Shown one piece after another: positions 53,489 through 61,260 of a stretch of 64,000 nt of DNA; positions within the stretch are counted from its first letter, which is position 1, and each line of letters starts with the position of its first letter. The position numbers and the translations under genes were made by a program. The notes under the pieces are model-generated. The model saw only the letters and a list, made by a program, of their open reading frames with translations. It searched no databases and was not told where the DNA came from. Source of the DNA: JBGRQA01 sp041725895. GTDB lineage: Bacteria; Bacteroidota; Bacteroidia; Bacteroidales; Marinifilaceae. The DNA lies in contig JBGRQA010000015.1 of the NCBI GenBank assembly GCA_041725895.1, positions 1 to 64,000 of the forward strand, written 5' to 3'.

Positions 53489-55759
53489 TTAATCGGTACT
53501 AATTTTATATTCTTTGGGGCCTTTCTTGTTCAGCAGGTGATTTACGAAGAAATCCCAACGTTTGCGTAAAAAATACTTGTTGTAATACAAAGTTCCATGA
53601 TCCGCACCGGGAATCAGAAGCAGTTCGAAATCCTTATTGGCCTCGATGAGGGCATCGGCCATGCGCATGGAGGCGGCGGGATTCACGTTGTTGTCCATGT
53701 TACCATGTACCAGCAGTAGCTTTCCTTCCAGCTTGTCGGCCAGGAGAAAGTTGGATTGTTCATCGTAGTGCTTGCCGGTAGGAAAGCCCATATAGAGCTC
53801 TGGCCACCAGGCCTTGGCGCTGCGATGGTCATGGTTTCCGGCAGAGGAAACGCCCACTTTGTAGAATTCCGGATGGATCAGCAGGGCATGGGTGGCATCG
53901 TAACCACCGGCCGAGTGACCGTAGATCCCTACCCTATCAGTATCCATGTATGGATATTTTGCAGCCATTTCCTTAATGGCTTTGATATGATCAAGGCAAC
54001 CGATATCGCCCAGATTCTTGTAGGATACATCATGAAATGCTTTGGAGCGAAAGGCTGAGCCCAGCCCGTCAACGGTGATCATCACAAAACCGATCTGGGC
54101 CATGGGCACATCCATATTAATCAGTCCCCGGCGAAAGGTTTTGGGCGATCGAATGGTCTGCGGACCGGAATAGGTGCCGTCAATCACCGGGTATTTCTTA
54201 TTTTCATCCATATTGAAGGGGCGGTAGATCACCCCATAGATATCCGTTTGGTTGTCACGGGCTTTTACTGTATACATTTCGGGAGCTTTCCATCCCATTT
54301 CTACAATGTCTTTGATGTCGGTTTCATCTACCTTCATCATTATTTTGCCTTTTTTGCTGCGAAGTACGAAGCGGTCGGGGAGGTCAACACGTGAGTAATT
54401 GTCGAAGATGTACTTGCCGTTGGGGCTGATGGAGCAGATGTGGTAGGCATTCTCCGGGGTAAGCAGTTGCAATCCTGTACCATCGAAATTTACTACATAC
54501 AGGTAGTTGTAGTAGGGATCGCCTTTCTCCTTACCACAGGCGCGAAAGTAGATTTTGCGATTTTTCTCATCCACCTTGCAGATCTCCCGAACGACGTATT
54601 CACCGGTGGTGATCTTGTTCTTCAGTTTTCCGGTGGTATAGTCGTAGAGGTACAGCTGATGCCAGCCCTCTTTTTCTGAGCTCCATATCACTTCGTTGGA
54701 TTTCTTTGTTACATGGTATACCAGCATGTTGGGATCCACATAGGTACCCGCCGACTCAGAGATGATTACACGGGATTTTCCTGTTTTTACATCCACTTCG
54801 ATCAGCTCTCGTTTCTGGTAGCCGCGGTAGTAGCGGACGGTGTAGGCCATGGTATTGGTTTTCCACTGGAAGCCGTATTCCAGGAATACGCCATTCTCCG
54901 GCAGGTCGCAATTAATCTGCTCTCCGCTTTTAGTATTGAATACTGCGTAGGAGATGCGTGTCAGGTCTTTGTCTCCCGCAATGGGTCGTTCATAGGAGTA
55001 TACCTCCGCACGGAATCCCTCCTTGGGAGTGGTTTTGTACATGTAGAGGTTCTTTGCATGTTCCCGGTTGTATTTAGGGGAGATAAAGTATTTTGAATCG
55101 GGTGACCAGTATACATCAATGTTGTAAGGAATTTCCTCATGGGCGCTTTCATTCTTTACGAAATACCAGGAGATATTGGTGGCATAGCTCAGTTTTTCGG
55201 TTCCATCGGTACTCAACTGCTTTTCATTCTTGCCATCTGCATCTTTGGTAAAGATATTGAAGTTCTTGATATAAGCAATCTTCTTTTTATCAGGAGAAAC
55301 GGACTCCTGCTTGCTGGTTTTCTTCTCCTTCTTTTCACCTTTGGTTAGGCTGTAGTTTAGAAGGTTCAGTACCAGTTTCTCTTCCCCAATAGTAAAAGTT
55401 AGGGTATTGTTCTTTTCCACCTTCAGCTTTTTGATATTAAGGTCGAAGGCTTTGAATTCTTTATCCAGTTTCTTAGAAAGTAGTCTGGCTAACTTTTCCT
55501 GGTCGAACAGGCTGTATTTCTTTCTTTTCTTGCAATCTACCCGAAAGAACTCTTTGCCCTTTCTGGTTTTTGTGCTGTACCAGAAGGAATCACCTTCCCC
55601 AATCCAGGTAGGGGAGATGTTGCTGTTGTAGATTTTGTCTTCGATGTTGCACCAGAGCCATTTTTCGGCGTACTGGTAATCCTTCAGCTCCCCCTGTGCA
55701 AAGATTTTGCCCGTGAGCAACAGAAGGCTTAGTGTTAGTATTGTTTTGACTTTTTGCAT
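53489..55759 (-). CDS. S9 family dipeptidyl peptidase (DPP IV-like)
   Basis: 756 aa with a signal peptide (ILTLSLLLLTGKIFAQ). N-terminal beta-propeller (about 50-480) and a C-terminal hydrolase domain: Ser in YGHSAGGYDATHAL near 627, Asp in HGNMDNNVNPAASM near 692, His in PGADHGTLYY near 725. Ordinary DPP IV has GWSYGG; the GHSAGG form here is a variant. Removes N-terminal dipeptides, usually X-Pro. It lies between the 3-hydroxyproline dehydratase and pyrroline reductase genes. Confidence 0.88.
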   Translation of the reverse strand: MQKVKTILTLSLLLLTGKIFAQGELKDYQYAEKWLWCNIEDKIYNSNISPTWIGEGDSFWYSTKTRKGKEFFRVDCKKRKKYSLFDQEKLARLLSKKLDKEFKAFDLNIKKLKVEKNNTLTFTIGEEKLVLNLLNYSLTKGEKKEKKTSKQESVSPDKKKIAYIKNFNIFTKDADGKNEKQLSTDGTEKLSYATNISWYFVKNESAHEEIPYNIDVYWSPDSKYFISPKYNREHAKNLYMYKTTPKEGFRAEVYSYERPIAGDKDLTRISYAVFNTKSGEQINCDLPENGVFLEYGFQWKTNTMAYTVRYYRGYQKRELIEVDVKTGKSRVIISESAGTYVDPNMLVYHVTKKSNEVIWSSEKEGWHQLYLYDYTTGKLKNKITTGEYVVREICKVDEKNRKIYFRACGKEKGDPYYNYLYVVNFDGTGLQLLTPENAYHICSISPNGKYIFDNYSRVDLPDRFVLRSKKGKIMMKVDETDIKDIVEMGWKAPEMYTVKARDNQTDIYGVIYRPFNMDENKKYPVIDGTYSGPQTIRSPKTFRRGLINMDVPMAQIGFVMITVDGLGSAFRSKAFHDVSYKNLGDIGCLDHIKAIKEMAAKYPYMDTDRVGIYGHSAGGYDATHALLIHPEFYKVGVSSAGNHDHRSAKAWWPELYMGFPTGKHYDEQSNFLLADKLEGKLLLVHGNMDNNVNPAASMRMADALIEANKDFELLLIPGADHGTLYYNKYFLRKRWDFFVNHLLNKKGPKEYKISTD

Positions 55760-55797
55760 TTGAATGGTTGAGTTAGATCACTAAAATACGAATGGTG

Positions 55798-56757
55798 TTA
55801 AAGTTGTACTTGGGTTCCGAGTTTTCTTTCCAGGGCGCGGGCATAGATTTTCTGAGCCATTACCACATCAAACAGGGCCATGCCTACCGATTTGAAGAGG
55901 GTGGTTTCTTCACCGGCTGTTCTATTATTGGCAACCAACTGGCTGATGGAAGTAATTTGATTCTCCTGTAACAAGGATTCCTTCAAGGGGGTGGCCAGGT
56001 CTCCAGATTCCTCCCGGGCAAATGGAGTGTCCGCGTAAACTTTTTTCAGCAGGGGATAGAGGCTCGTTGGGAATTCATGCATATCCGGTTTGTAGGATCC
56101 GATTCCAATAAAGTGCTTTCCTTTCAGTAGTTCCGAATCATCCGGAAGAACAGCTTTCTTAGAGGTGGTGGCCGTGATAATCAACTGGCTATTTTCCACC
56201 AATTCCCGGTTGCTTTGACATGCCGATATTTTCACCTCAGGCAGTTCTTGCTGTAATCGTGCGATGAAGGCTTTGGCTTTTGCTTCATCGGTATCGAATA
56301 CATACAAGTTCTGAATGTTGCGGACTTTGCACGCGAAAATCGCCTGGGTGAAGCCCTGTACTCCGGTTCCAATGATCCCGGCTGAGTTGATGCTTTCAGG
56401 CGTTGTGTATTTTACACCAACACCTCCTACTGCACCGGTGCGGAAAGCGGTTAGGGCCGCTCCGTTCATTAGGGCCAGTGGTTCCCCTGAAGCTCCGTCA
56501 TTCAATACCATGGTACCATAAATGGAGGGTAAACCTTTTGCGGGATTTTCCGGATTCACGCTTACCAGTTTGGTGCCGAAGAATTGATCTGTAAAGCAGG
56601 GCATCAGGAGCAGTGTATTGTCCCTGTGATGAGCATGCATACGGTTGGGCATGTGAAACCCATTGGCCTCAAAGAGTTGAAAGGCCTCCTCGATGGCAGC
56701 TATAGCTTCGGAATGCGTCAGGGCTGATGCAATTTCTTGATGGTTTAGGATGAGCAT
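55798..56757 (-). CDS. Delta-1-pyrroline-2-carboxylate reductase / ornithine cyclodeaminase family
   Basis: 319 aa of the mu-crystallin family. FFGTKLVSVNPENPAKGLPS near 60, RTGAVGGVGVKY near 112 and the Rossmann motif IIGTGVQGFTQAIFA near 129 are visible. The family includes ornithine cyclodeaminase and delta-1-pyrroline-2-carboxylate reductase (LhpI). Because a trans-3-hydroxyproline dehydratase is in the same gene run, reduction of pyrroline-2-carboxylate to L-proline is the better guess. Starts 38 bp before the S9 gene. Confidence 0.82.
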   Translation of the reverse strand: MLILNHQEIASALTHSEAIAAIEEAFQLFEANGFHMPNRMHAHHRDNTLLLMPCFTDQFFGTKLVSVNPENPAKGLPSIYGTMVLNDGASGEPLALMNGAALTAFRTGAVGGVGVKYTTPESINSAGIIGTGVQGFTQAIFACKVRNIQNLYVFDTDEAKAKAFIARLQQELPEVKISACQSNRELVENSQLIITATTSKKAVLPDDSELLKGKHFIGIGSYKPDMHEFPTSLYPLLKKVYADTPFAREESGDLATPLKESLLQENQITSISQLVANNRTAGEETTLFKSVGMALFDVVMAQKIYARALERKLGTQVQL

Positions 56758-56812
56758 TTATCCGTAATGTTTGGTGTTATTTTAATATTGCCTTTTTATG
56801 TTACGTCACAGA

Positions 56813-56912
56813 TAGCAATAAACAAGTCGCAAGTAACAAGTGGCAAGAATCAAAATGCAATTCAAGAGAATTGCGCTGTCTTGCTACCTGTTACTATTTC
56901 CTTGCTACTTTT
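56813..56912. repeat. CAAGT-type hairpin repeat (PepP-reductase gap)
   Basis: AACAAGTCGCAAGTAACAAG and GGCAAG on the left; CTTGCTACCTGTTACT and CCTTGCTACTT on the right, closed by a CAATTC / GAATTG inner stem. It reaches the stop codon of the aminopeptidase gene. Confidence 0.75.
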
Positions 56913-58292
56913 TTATCGTTCTGCTTCAACGTCCTCTATGGATTTTGGAATTGGTTTACCCAGCAAACGGGCGCCATCCTCTGTAATCAGGAAGTCTTCC
57001 TCGTTACGGCAACCGCCAAAGTCCTTGTATTGTTCCACCTTATCGTAGTTGATGAAGTCGGCGAAGCGATTCTCTGCTTTCCACATATCAATCAGTTCAG
57101 GAATAAAGTAGATGCCTGGTTCGATGGTTAATACGAATCCGGGCTCCAGTTTACGGCCCAGTCGAAGGGACTTCAAGCCGAATTGAGTACTCTTGGCTTC
57201 ACCATTGTATCCTACATATACTTCTCCCAGGTTTTCCATATCATGAACATCCATTCCCATCATGTGACCCAATCCGCATTGGAAGAATAGAGCGTGCGCT
57301 CCTTGGGCAACGGCTTCGTCAACATCACCTTTCATAAAACCAAGCTCTTTCATGCCTTGTGCAATGGTTTTACAGGCAGTTAGGTGAACATCTTTAAATT
57401 TTACACCGGGACGCAAAGCTGCGATTGCCGATTCGTGAGCATTGTAGGCTATTTGATAGATCTCCTTTTGACGGGTGGTAAAAGTCTTGTCAACAGGGAA
57501 GGTACTCGACATATCACCGGCATAATTCATTCCATTTTCAGCACCGCAATCCAACAGGAACATGTCTCCACTCTTTAAGGTATTGCCATGGTAATGATTG
57601 TGCAAAGTTTCACCGTGAATGGTGGCAATGGTTGGGAAGGATTGCTGTCCCCCGGCTGCAACAGCCACTTCCTGAACGGCAGCTGCAATCTGAGCTTCTG
57701 TCATACCCGGACGAGCCATGCGCATTGCTGTCAGGTGCATATCGGCAGTAATGTTTACTGCATCCTCTATTTGTATAATTTCTTCAGGTGATTTGTAGTT
57801 TCGCTGGTTTACCACAGCCTTGATGAATTCCACTGAAACCGCTTCAGTCTGGGCATTAGGTGCCAGATTCAGCAGGTTGAACAGCTTCACCTGGTGTTCT
57901 GCACGGTAGGGAGGCAGGAAGTGGACCTTTCTGCCTTTGGCCATGGCCTCCTTCAGGTAAGTGTCCAATTGGGTTAAGGGAGCGGTTTCGTTAATGCCAA
58001 TTTTCTCGCTCTTTTCCTTTATGGTTGGTTGGGTTCCCATCCATACAATGTGATCGATGGTTAGTTCATCACCGAAAATGATTTCCCGGTTCTCATCAAT
58101 ATCAATAATAGCAGACAATCCGGCATAGTTCAGTCCAAAAAAGTAAAGGAAGGTACTGTCCTGACGGTAGTGATAGGTATTGTCTGCATAGTTCATTCCG
58201 GTTTCGTCGTTGCCAAGGAACAACAGGATACCGGATTCCACATCTTGTTTCAATCGGTTTCTGCGATTGGTATAAGTCTCTTTAGAAAACAT
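56913..58292 (-). CDS. Xaa-Pro aminopeptidase (M24B, PepP-like)
   Basis: 459 aa without a signal, so cytoplasmic. N-terminal creatinase-like domain to about 165, then the pita-bread domain with metal ligands in LLDCGAENGMNYAGDMSSTF (two Asp, near 247-266), GLGHMMGMDVHD (His, near 348), TIEPGIYF (Glu, near 398) and RNEEDFLI (Glu, near 433). Removes N-terminal residues ahead of proline. Most upstream gene of the proline-peptide run; 464 bp of non-coding sequence with a perfect palindrome lie before it. Confidence 0.94.
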   Translation of the reverse strand: MFSKETYTNRRNRLKQDVESGILLFLGNDETGMNYADNTYHYRQDSTFLYFFGLNYAGLSAIIDIDENREIIFGDELTIDHIVWMGTQPTIKEKSEKIGINETAPLTQLDTYLKEAMAKGRKVHFLPPYRAEHQVKLFNLLNLAPNAQTEAVSVEFIKAVVNQRNYKSPEEIIQIEDAVNITADMHLTAMRMARPGMTEAQIAAAVQEVAVAAGGQQSFPTIATIHGETLHNHYHGNTLKSGDMFLLDCGAENGMNYAGDMSSTFPVDKTFTTRQKEIYQIAYNAHESAIAALRPGVKFKDVHLTACKTIAQGMKELGFMKGDVDEAVAQGAHALFFQCGLGHMMGMDVHDMENLGEVYVGYNGEAKSTQFGLKSLRLGRKLEPGFVLTIEPGIYFIPELIDMWKAENRFADFINYDKVEQYKDFGGCRNEEDFLITEDGARLLGKPIPKSIEDVEAER

Positions 58293-58415
58293 AATTTATA
58301 GTGTTTGGGTCTGTAATAGCAAATGTATGGGTACAGTAATCCCTGTAAAGGGGGATTTTAAAAACACAAAAGTCTTGTGATGAGTTGAATGGAGGGAATT
58401 AACAAATCCAGCATT

Positions 58416-58433
58416 CGTACAAACCTTTGTACG
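58416..58433. promoter_or_regulatory. Perfect 18-bp palindrome upstream of pepP (possible operator)
   Basis: CGTACAAACCTTTGTACG has arms CGTACAAA / TTTGTACG around CC. It lies about 125 bp upstream of the aminopeptidase start in a gap (58293-58755) with no gene. It could be a repressor site controlling the leftward peptide-degradation run. No regulator gene is adjacent. Confidence 0.45.
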
Positions 58434-58755
58434 ACGCGTTGTAACGTTTTATGTAATCGTTGAATAGAAACATAGTGCTGAATTTGACAGAGGTAAATTT
58501 AGAAAAATTTAGCAAAGATTCAGGAAAAAACAGTTAAAAATATCGTTTGCTAATTAATTTTATTTCAATGTAATATAGACCTCTTTGTCTGATATTGTCA
58601 GATCAATGTTATGAAAAGAATTTTACATTTTCCCCGGAATAGGCCTAAATTCGTTCTGTCCATCACTATTTTCAATAGGTAGGTAGATTTGCACAGAAAG
58701 AAACCCAAACAATTCGGCCCTCTATCCAGGGGAAAATGAATCTTAAGGCTTTGGT

Positions 58756-59361
58756 TTAGAATACTTCCAAAATAAAGGGGACCAGGAATGGAACCAGAAT
58801 GGTTAGTACGATTCCGCTAAACACTGAAATAATAGCCCATTCTTTACCGCTGTATTTTGAGATGATTGGCAGAGTAGTATCCATAGAAGTGGCTCCTCCG
58901 GATGCGATTCCTGCCAGTTTTCCAAAGTATTTTACAAAGATAGGTACCGCAAGCAGGGTGATGATTTCGCGAAGAATATTGGATAGTAATGCGATTACAC
59001 CCAGGGTTTCCCCACTGATTTGGGTAATGAAAATGGACGAAAGACTGTAGTAGCCGAAACCTGCACCCACAGCTAAAGCCTCCTTCAGTTGGATTTCAGG
59101 AAGAAAAATGGAGATAGCACCTACACCTAGCAGGGAGCCTACGATTATACACAGGGGAACAAGAATGATTTTAATGTTGGTTTCTTTGATTACTCGCCAG
59201 GAGGAGCGGTCGGCACCAATACCGATCCCTACCAGAAACATGAGCAGGTACAGGGCATACATGCTAAAATCCGACTCCATAATTACATCGGGTAAATATC
59301 GGGTAAGTCCCAGAATGAGACCCAAAACGAAAAATCCTAGTATGATTAAGCTGTTCTTCAT
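58756..59361 (-). CDS. LysO-like lysine exporter, C-terminal half
   Basis: 201 aa with six or so transmembrane segments. EALAVGAGFGYYSLSSIFI near 94 and SGGATSMDTTLPIISKYSGK near 153 match the core of LysO (YbjE), which exports lysine. E. coli LysO is one polypeptide of about 300 residues; here the N-terminal half is the separate gene upstream, 32 bp away. The Asp in TSMDTT probably corresponds to a membrane-embedded acidic residue of LysO. Confidence 0.85.
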   Translation of the reverse strand: MKNSLIILGFFVLGLILGLTRYLPDVIMESDFSMYALYLLMFLVGIGIGADRSSWRVIKETNIKIILVPLCIIVGSLLGVGAISIFLPEIQLKEALAVGAGFGYYSLSSIFITQISGETLGVIALLSNILREIITLLAVPIFVKYFGKLAGIASGGATSMDTTLPIISKYSGKEWAIISVFSGIVLTILVPFLVPFILEVF

Positions 59362-59393
59362 GGTTGTAATGTTTTTGTAGTGGTTGTGTCGGA

Positions 59394-59666
59394 TTATTTG
59401 TTTTTGAAGAATAGGGAATAGGTGAACCAGGCAAGTAGTATGCTTCCCACAACTGCACCGAAAGTCAGAATCATGGCTTGCAATCCGATTGTGTGAAGGT
59501 TGTTGATGATTTTATCGTTTAATCCTACACCGATTCCCAGGAGAAACAGTAGTAAATATATGGACCAGGTGGTCAGTTTGTCTGCTCCTTTGATGATCTT
59601 GGGATATTTACTCACAAAAAATCCAATCAAAATTCCCAATGTCATTAATGCTAGTACTGTAATCAT
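59394..59666 (-). CDS. LysO-like lysine exporter, N-terminal half
   Basis: 90 aa and about three transmembrane segments (LALMTLGILIGFFVS, WSIYLLLFLLGIGVGLN, AMILTFGAVVGSILLAWFTY). Corresponds to the first part of LysO and ends with a complete stop and a lysine-rich tail, then the second half begins with its own ATG. No frameshift can be seen that would join them, so this is a natural split. Confidence 0.82.
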   Translation of the reverse strand: MITVLALMTLGILIGFFVSKYPKIIKGADKLTTWSIYLLLFLLGIGVGLNDKIINNLHTIGLQAMILTFGAVVGSILLAWFTYSLFFKNK

Positions 59667-59757
59667 TCTTGTTAGGTATTGGTTTATTTGGGTTGTACTT
59701 ACAGGCGAAAATAGCTAAAAATATGCAGTCAAATGATAAAATAGTTTTTTTTATAAA

Positions 59758-59786
59758 AGTTGAGCTGGAGAAAACCCCAGCTCAAC
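59758..59786 (-). terminator. Terminator of the susCD transcript
   Basis: Stem TTGAGCTGG / CCAGCTCAA. Read leftward it is followed by CTTTTATAAAAAAAAC; its T-run is short, so termination strength is uncertain. It starts just after the SusD stop. Confidence 0.6.
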
Positions 59787-59792
59787 GTTTAT

Positions 59793-61256
59793 TTACCATT
59801 GAAGTTCCCGTTTGAGATTTGGGTTTGTATCATATTCATAATCTGGAATAGGATAGTAGGTGTGTTTGGCAGGGTTGAAATTATCGGCTCCTGGTTTGTT
59901 GTGAGCTTTCAACACGTCCTTTATATTTATCCATCCCGCTTGATCCCATCTTACAAGGTCGTACCAACGTTTTCCTTCAAAACAGAATTCAAGTAACCGC
60001 TCGTTCATGATGTCTTTGCGGAACTTTTTCTGATCGCCGGCGTTAAGCTGAGACAAGTTGTTTCTTTCGCGAACTTTATTGATGTATTTGTAAGCTAAAG
60101 AAATATCTTTTGTATCGTTCTCACCCAATGCTTCAGCGTAGAAAAGAAGTATTTCTGCATAACGCATGGGAACAAGGTTGTTTTCGCAGTATCTTCCATC
60201 TCCGTCAAGGCTTCCATCCATGTTCCATTTTTGCAGCCAGTTCTCATATCCTGCTTCTTGAGTGTAAAGGCTACCTTGAGTACGTGGATCTTCATTTCCT
60301 TCCAGATCTTTGCTTGCCTGCATGGTATTTAACATCCATGGAGTTGCCAAGCCACAACCCCACCAACCGAAGGTTGCTTCAAGGGTGTGTGTTGTTTTAT
60401 TTTTCTTGGGGCTAATTCCGTACTGGATCTCGAATACCGATTCGATGTTATTTTCGTTTACTCCATTGAAGTTTTCCTTGTAGTTGTCTACCAAATCGTA
60501 GGTTCCGTATTTTCCCTCTACAAGTTGACGAAGCAAAGAAAGTGCCTTGGAATATTCCTGTTGATGCATGTATACGGAAGCGAGGTAGGCAGCTGCCGCT
60601 CCGCTTGTCGCACCACCATCATTTCGATCAGCTTTGGAAGGCAAGTGTGCAATTGCAAAGGTCAAATCTTCGGAAACTAACTTCCAGATTTCACTTCGAT
60701 CTACCTGAACTGGTTGTAATTCTTCTTCACTTGTAACCTCTTTGGTTACAAAAGGAGGATTCCGGAAGTTCTTTAACAGACGGAAATAAGCGTAAGCTCT
60801 GAAAAACTTGGCTTCGGCAACATACCGGTCAATCAAAGCCTTGTCTGCTTGTTCCGTTTCCTGATTCATTTTGCATGAAGGAATATTTGCAATGCACTGA
60901 TTGGCCTTTGATACCAGAGAGTAGCAATTGTCATAGTAGGAAGAGATTTCTCCTACATTGGCATTGTTGGTAAAAGAAGCTAGGGTACCCCATCCCGGAT
61001 ATCCGGCATCGTTGTGCAGGAACTCATCCGAACGCCAGTTTTCCGGCATGTAAATGTATTCAAATACACCGTAGTTGTAGTTCATACTAAGAGCACCGTA
61101 CAACGAAGTGAGGGCTGTTTTTGCATGATCTTCCGTTTTCCAGAATGTTTCGTTTGAGATTTTATTAGGATTGCTCTCTTCTAAAAAGTCATCCGAACAA
61201 GCTGAAACTAATTGAGCTCCCAGGAAGAGTAGGAATATATATTTTAATGCTTTCAT
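59793..61256 (-). CDS. SusD/RagB-type glycan-binding lipoprotein
   Basis: 487 aa. Lipoprotein signal ending LVSAC, followed by SDDFLEESNPNKISNETFW, the usual SusD opening. TPR-like helices and the C-terminal RagB/SusD region (KFRKDIMNERLLEFCFEGKRWYDLVRW near 406) are clear. It caps the SusC transporter on the cell surface. Begins 4 bp after the SusC stop. The substrate cannot be told. Confidence 0.95.
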   Translation of the reverse strand: MKALKYIFLLFLGAQLVSACSDDFLEESNPNKISNETFWKTEDHAKTALTSLYGALSMNYNYGVFEYIYMPENWRSDEFLHNDAGYPGWGTLASFTNNANVGEISSYYDNCYSLVSKANQCIANIPSCKMNQETEQADKALIDRYVAEAKFFRAYAYFRLLKNFRNPPFVTKEVTSEEELQPVQVDRSEIWKLVSEDLTFAIAHLPSKADRNDGGATSGAAAAYLASVYMHQQEYSKALSLLRQLVEGKYGTYDLVDNYKENFNGVNENNIESVFEIQYGISPKKNKTTHTLEATFGWWGCGLATPWMLNTMQASKDLEGNEDPRTQGSLYTQEAGYENWLQKWNMDGSLDGDGRYCENNLVPMRYAEILLFYAEALGENDTKDISLAYKYINKVRERNNLSQLNAGDQKKFRKDIMNERLLEFCFEGKRWYDLVRWDQAGWINIKDVLKAHNKPGADNFNPAKHTYYPIPDYEYDTNPNLKRELQW

Positions 61257-61260
61257 GGTT

